Source: an uncultured Spartobacteria bacterium (lineage in GTDB: Bacteria > Verrucomicrobiota > Verrucomicrobiia > Chthoniobacterales > JAATET01). From it: DNA of 64,000 nt. The position numbers were made by a program, and so were the translations under genes. Shown here piece by piece: positions 61,293-64,000 of the stretch. The stretch's first letter is position 1, and every line of letters starts with the position of its first letter. A model generated the notes under the pieces. That model did no database searches. It was not told the DNA's origin and saw only the letters and a program-made list of their open reading frames with translations. Location: assembly GCA_938011325.1 (NCBI GenBank), contig CALLUD010000022.1, forward strand, positions 1-64,000, read 5' to 3'.

Positions 61293-61868
61293 ATGAAACT
61301 GCTTGATTCCCTCGCCGTCGTGCTTGCCGCCGCTTCGTTGTTCACTCCGCTTCACGCGCAGGAGGAGGTGGCCATTATCAAGACCAACAAGGGTGAAATG
61401 GTGGTCGAGTTCTGGCCCGACGTCGCGCCGAAGACGGTCGAAAACTTCAAGAAGCTCGCGAAGGAGGGCTTCTACAACGGCACGGCGTTTCACCGCATCA
61501 TTCCCGGCTTCATGATCCAGGGCGGCGATCCGCTCACCAGGGACGAGTCGAAGGCTGCTCTCTGGGGCACGGGCGATCCGGGTTACAAGATCGACGCGGA
61601 GTTCAATGATCGGAAACACACCCGCGGCGTGCTCTCGATGGCGCGCTCGGCCGATCCAAACTCCGCCGGCAGCCAGTTTTTCATCATGCTCGGCAACGCG
61701 CCGCACCTCGACGGGCAATACACCGCGTTTGGCAAATTGATCGAGGGTGACGACACGCTCACGAAGATCTCCGAGACGCCGACCACCACGGCGCCGAATG
61801 GCGAGCCCAGCCGCCCGACGGAGCGCGTCGAGGTCGAGAGCGTCACCATCGTCCCGAAGTCCGAATAA
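61293..61868 (+). CDS. Cyclophilin-type peptidyl-prolyl isomerase, exported
   Basis: A 191-residue PPIase with a signal peptide (MKLLDSLAVVLAAASLFTPLHAQ), so periplasmic. Catalytic region FHRIIPGFMIQGGDPLTRD, then SAGSQFFIMLGNAPHLDGQYTAFG. It is diverged from the cytoplasmic copy that starts 95 bases away on the other strand, and carries a C-terminal tail of about 30 residues (TAPNGEPSRPTERVE). The next gene starts five bases after its stop. Confidence 0.93.
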   Translation: MKLLDSLAVVLAAASLFTPLHAQEEVAIIKTNKGEMVVEFWPDVAPKTVENFKKLAKEGFYNGTAFHRIIPGFMIQGGDPLTRDESKAALWGTGDPGYKIDAEFNDRKHTRGVLSMARSADPNSAGSQFFIMLGNAPHLDGQYTAFGKLIEGDDTLTKISETPTTTAPNGEPSRPTERVEVESVTIVPKSE

Positions 61869-61873
61869 GCGGC

Positions 61874-62080
61874 ATGCCCTACGTCAACGTCCGCATCACC
61901 AGGGACGGCGCGACCACCGAGCAGAAGGCCCGGATCGTGTCGGAGATCACCGACACGCTGTGCCGCGTCCTCGGCAAAAAGCCGGAGCATACCCATATCG
62001 TCATCGACGAGATCGACCCTGTGAACTGGGGCTTCGCCGGGATGCTCACCACGGAATACCGAAAGCAGGACCCTCGATGA
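61874..62080 (+). CDS. 4-oxalocrotonate tautomerase-family protein
   Basis: A 68-residue protein of the tautomerase superfamily. After Met removal Pro1 (MPYVNVRITRDG) is the catalytic base. The helix QKARIVSEITDTLCRVL and the segment KPEHTHIVIDEIDPVNWGFAG match 4-OT-like enzymes. It is likely hexameric. The substrate is unknown. It follows the exported cyclophilin by five bases and precedes the amidase gene. Confidence 0.9.
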   Translation: MPYVNVRITRDGATTEQKARIVSEITDTLCRVLGKKPEHTHIVIDEIDPVNWGFAGMLTTEYRKQDPR

Positions 62081-62126
62081 ATTGTCCCTTTCGCGAAGCG
62101 CGGAATTGGAGTTAAGTCCCGACGCG

Positions 62127-63011
62127 ATGGCATCGAAACTCGTCAAGATCGGGCTGGTTCAGCACCACTGCACCGAAAACGTGGAGGAAAACGTGAATGC
62201 GGCGATTCGCGGCGTTCGCGAGGCCGCGGCGCGCGGCGCAAACATCATCTGCCTGCAGGAGCTGTTCCGCTCGCTCTATTTCTGCCAGGCCGAGGATCAC
62301 AAATACTTCGAACTCGCCGAGCCGATTCCCGGCCCCTCCACGGAGACGTTTTCCGCGCTCGCAAAGGAGCTTGGCGTGGTGATCATCGCGTCGTTGTTCG
62401 AAAAGCGCGCTCCGGGCGTGTATCACAACACGGCGGTTGTCCTCGACGCCGACGGCACCCTGCTCGGGAAGTATCGCAAGATGCATATTCCCGACGATCC
62501 GCTCTTCTACGAGAAGTTCTACTTCACGCCGGGCGATCTCGGCTTCTCCGCGTGGGACACGAAATTCGGGCGCATCGGCGTGTGCGTTTGCTGGGACCAA
62601 TGGTATCCCGAGGCCGCCCGCCTCACCGCGATGCGCGGCGCGCAGATTCTTTTCTACCCCACCGCAATCGGCTGGCACCCGAGTGAGAAGGCAAAATATG
62701 GCGAGCGTCAGCACAGCTCGTGGGAGACCATCCAGCGCGGTCACGCCATCGCGAACGGCTGCTACGTGGCCGCGCCAAACCGCACCGGACTCGAAACCCC
62801 CGAGGGCGGCGACGGCATCGAGTTCTGGGGACAGAGTTTCATCTGCGATCCGTCGGGCATCATTCTCGACAAGGCCCCCGTCGATTCCGACGCGGTGCTC
62901 GTCACCGAGATCGATCTCGCGAGCGTGGACACGCAGCGCACTCACTGGCCCTTTCTCCGCGACCGGCGGATCGACGCCTACGGCGACATCACGCGGCGAT
63001 TCATCGATTGA
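62127..63011 (+). CDS. aguB: N-carbamoylputrescine amidase
   Basis: A 294-residue nitrilase-superfamily enzyme converting N-carbamoylputrescine to putrescine. The Glu-Lys-Cys triad is Glu45 (CLQELF), Lys118 (KYRKMHIPDD) and Cys155 (CVCWDQWYPE). The motifs CQAEDHKYFELAE and TAIGWHPSEK are typical of AguB rather than other branches. The start is taken at MASKLVKIGL. Agmatine deiminase (AguA), its usual partner, is not in the window. The M14 peptidase gene follows by three bases. Confidence 0.93.
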   Translation: MASKLVKIGLVQHHCTENVEENVNAAIRGVREAAARGANIICLQELFRSLYFCQAEDHKYFELAEPIPGPSTETFSALAKELGVVIIASLFEKRAPGVYHNTAVVLDADGTLLGKYRKMHIPDDPLFYEKFYFTPGDLGFSAWDTKFGRIGVCVCWDQWYPEAARLTAMRGAQILFYPTAIGWHPSEKAKYGERQHSSWETIQRGHAIANGCYVAAPNRTGLETPEGGDGIEFWGQSFICDPSGIILDKAPVDSDAVLVTEIDLASVDTQRTHWPFLRDRRIDAYGDITRRFID

Positions 63012-63014
63012 CGG

Positions 63015-63788
63015 ATGGCGCGCGTCGCTCCGATTCGCCACACGCGGGTTCACGACTACGGCCACCTGGTCCGGCAATGGCGGTCGGTCGCACGCGCGCA
63101 GAAGCTGTCGCTCCGGCCCTACGCGTCGGCCTCCGGCTACGAGCTTTTCTACATCGAGCCGCGCAAGCCTGCGCCGGACCTTCCCTGGATCTACCTCTCC
63201 GCGGGAATCCACGGCGATGAGCCCGCGCCGCCCGCGGCACTCCTCGAGTGGGTCGCGACCCGGCCGCAAACGCTGCGCGAATTCAACCTCCTCGCGTTCC
63301 CCTGCCTCAATCCCTGGGGACTCGTGAACAACACGCGCACCGACGCAAACGGCCGCGATCTCAATCGCACCTACCACACCGACGACGTGCCGCAGACCGC
63401 CGCCCACAAGGCCGTTCTCGCCGATCGACGCTTCGCCCTCGCGATCGCCCTGCACGAGGACTACGACGCAAACGGCATCTACATCTACGAGATTCCGTCG
63501 GCAAAGCGTTACTGGGCCGAATCGCTTCTCGAAACGGGTGGCCGGTATCTCCCGATCGACACGCGCCGCACCATCGAGGGACGCAGAAGCAACGCCGGCA
63601 TCGTGCGACGCGCGATCCGACTGGACACCCTTCCCGAGCATCCCGAGGCGCTCACGCTCCACTTCAAGCACGCCGATCGCACCCTCACCGTCGAGACGCC
63701 CTCCGAGGCGCACATCGATGCCCGCATCGCGGCCCACATCGCCATGCTCGACCGCGCTATGGACTTGTGTCTTCGGTCGCGAATTTGA
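63015..63788 (+). CDS. M14 family zinc carboxypeptidase
   Basis: A 257-residue metallopeptidase of the M14 group near succinylglutamate desuccinylase/aspartoacylase. Zinc ligands are in SAGIHGDEPAPP (His and Glu) and IALHEDYDANG (His); NGRDLNRTY carries the substrate-binding Asn-Arg pair. There is no signal peptide, so it is probably cytoplasmic. It is transcribed with aguB. A role in amide or peptide breakdown is plausible, but the substrate is not known. Confidence 0.87.
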   Translation: MARVAPIRHTRVHDYGHLVRQWRSVARAQKLSLRPYASASGYELFYIEPRKPAPDLPWIYLSAGIHGDEPAPPAALLEWVATRPQTLREFNLLAFPCLNPWGLVNNTRTDANGRDLNRTYHTDDVPQTAAHKAVLADRRFALAIALHEDYDANGIYIYEIPSAKRYWAESLLETGGRYLPIDTRRTIEGRRSNAGIVRRAIRLDTLPEHPEALTLHFKHADRTLTVETPSEAHIDARIAAHIAMLDRAMDLCLRSRI

Positions 63789-63833
63789 ACATCGGCAATT
63801 TACAAAAGCGCCCGACTGGTTACTTTTCCGCGC

Positions 63834-64000
63834 GTGATACGACCCCTGTTTGTTGTTTTTTCGTTGCTGCCTCTCGCCGCGGCGTTTGCCGACACCGTGA
63901 CATTGAAGTCCGGCGAGGTCGTTGAAGGCCGCATCACTTCCGCCCCGAACGCCGACCCCATCACCATCGAAGTTCAGTTTTCGCCGACCATCGTCGACCG
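63834..64000 (+). CDS. Partial exported protein with short N-terminal beta domain
   Basis: GTG start at 63834; 55 codons are in the window and the gene continues to the right. A signal peptide (VIRPLFVVFSLLPLAAAFA) is followed by DTVTLKSGEVVEGRITSAP. This beginning closely resembles that of the TPR-like protein at 145-1038 (DLIRFKNGRELSGNITRV), so the two are probably relatives or share a short envelope domain. The rest is out of view. Confidence 0.7.
   Translation, partial: MIRPLFVVFSLLPLAAAFADTVTLKSGEVVEGRITSAPNADPITIEVQFSPTIVD

Overview
The window is GC-rich, densely coding DNA from a Gram-negative bacterium, most likely a member of Verrucomicrobiota. The evidence is indirect. There are lipid A and LPS-core functions (an MsbA-like exporter, KdsD, GmhA), PEP-CTERM exosortase substrates, a XylR-type regulator with a LacI-like sensor and AraC-type HTH, large secreted FN3/carbohydrate-active proteins, TPR proteins next to what looks like an ExbB/TolQ gene, and an EF-P whose loop tip carries Asn instead of Lys. 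No rRNA operon is present, so the lineage below phylum is not resolved.

Layout. 1-6.1 kb (minus): a GH27 alpha-galactosidase, then a large TPR protein, a second periplasmic TPR-like protein and the start of a probable ExbB/TolQ-type gene; the last three are coupled by ATGA overlaps. 6.4-9.4 kb: RNase III, membrane proteins, an RRM protein, a very small membrane protein whose frame continues past its stop, tmRNA (ssrA) and a DUF4870 protein. 9.4-14.4 kb: RarA, a universal stress protein, a GT4 glycosyltransferase, KdsD and EF-P with a clear terminator. 14.4-24.6 kb: secreted and accessory genes, including a membrane HELTH metalloprotease coupled to a MidA-like methyltransferase, a XylR-type regulator, a 1245-residue secreted PHP/FN3 protein and two tandem PEP-CTERM paralogues.

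24.7-32.3 kb (minus): BioF-PdxJ, PurH, MsbA, a prepilin peptidase with an inserted domain, GmhA and a hypothetical; several are joined by 4-nt overlaps. 32.4-36.8 kb (plus): lipoprotein, STAS protein, GAF-SpoIIE phosphatase, GrpE, DnaJ. This is a possible partner-switching module translationally coupled to the Hsp70 co-chaperones. 36.8-38.7 kb is the one poorly coding stretch. It holds a PEP-CTERM gene remnant, one intact small secreted protein and several frameshifted fragments. 38.7-46.5 kb: RluE-like pseudouridine synthase, NAD(P)HX repair enzyme, a DUF697 protein with a degenerate P-loop, Bcp and SMC.

46.6-64 kb: M20 dipeptidase, initiator tRNA, SLC13 permease, YqhA and AI-2E-family membrane proteins, tRNA-Phe, a DUF3352-like protein, an acyltransferase, a CdsZ-like zinc-ribbon protein, citramalate synthase, a RelE/ParE-like protein coupled to a class V aminotransferase, CrcB-DUF190, two divergent cyclophilins, a 4-OT tautomerase, N-carbamoylputrescine amidase, an M14 carboxypeptidase and the beginning of a second protein of the 'surface-exposed short beta domain' type seen at the left end.

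No CRISPR array, transposase, integrase or prophage is visible. Gene starts often lack an obvious Shine-Dalgarno sequence, so many starts were chosen from signal peptides, conserved domain edges and overlaps with the upstream stop.
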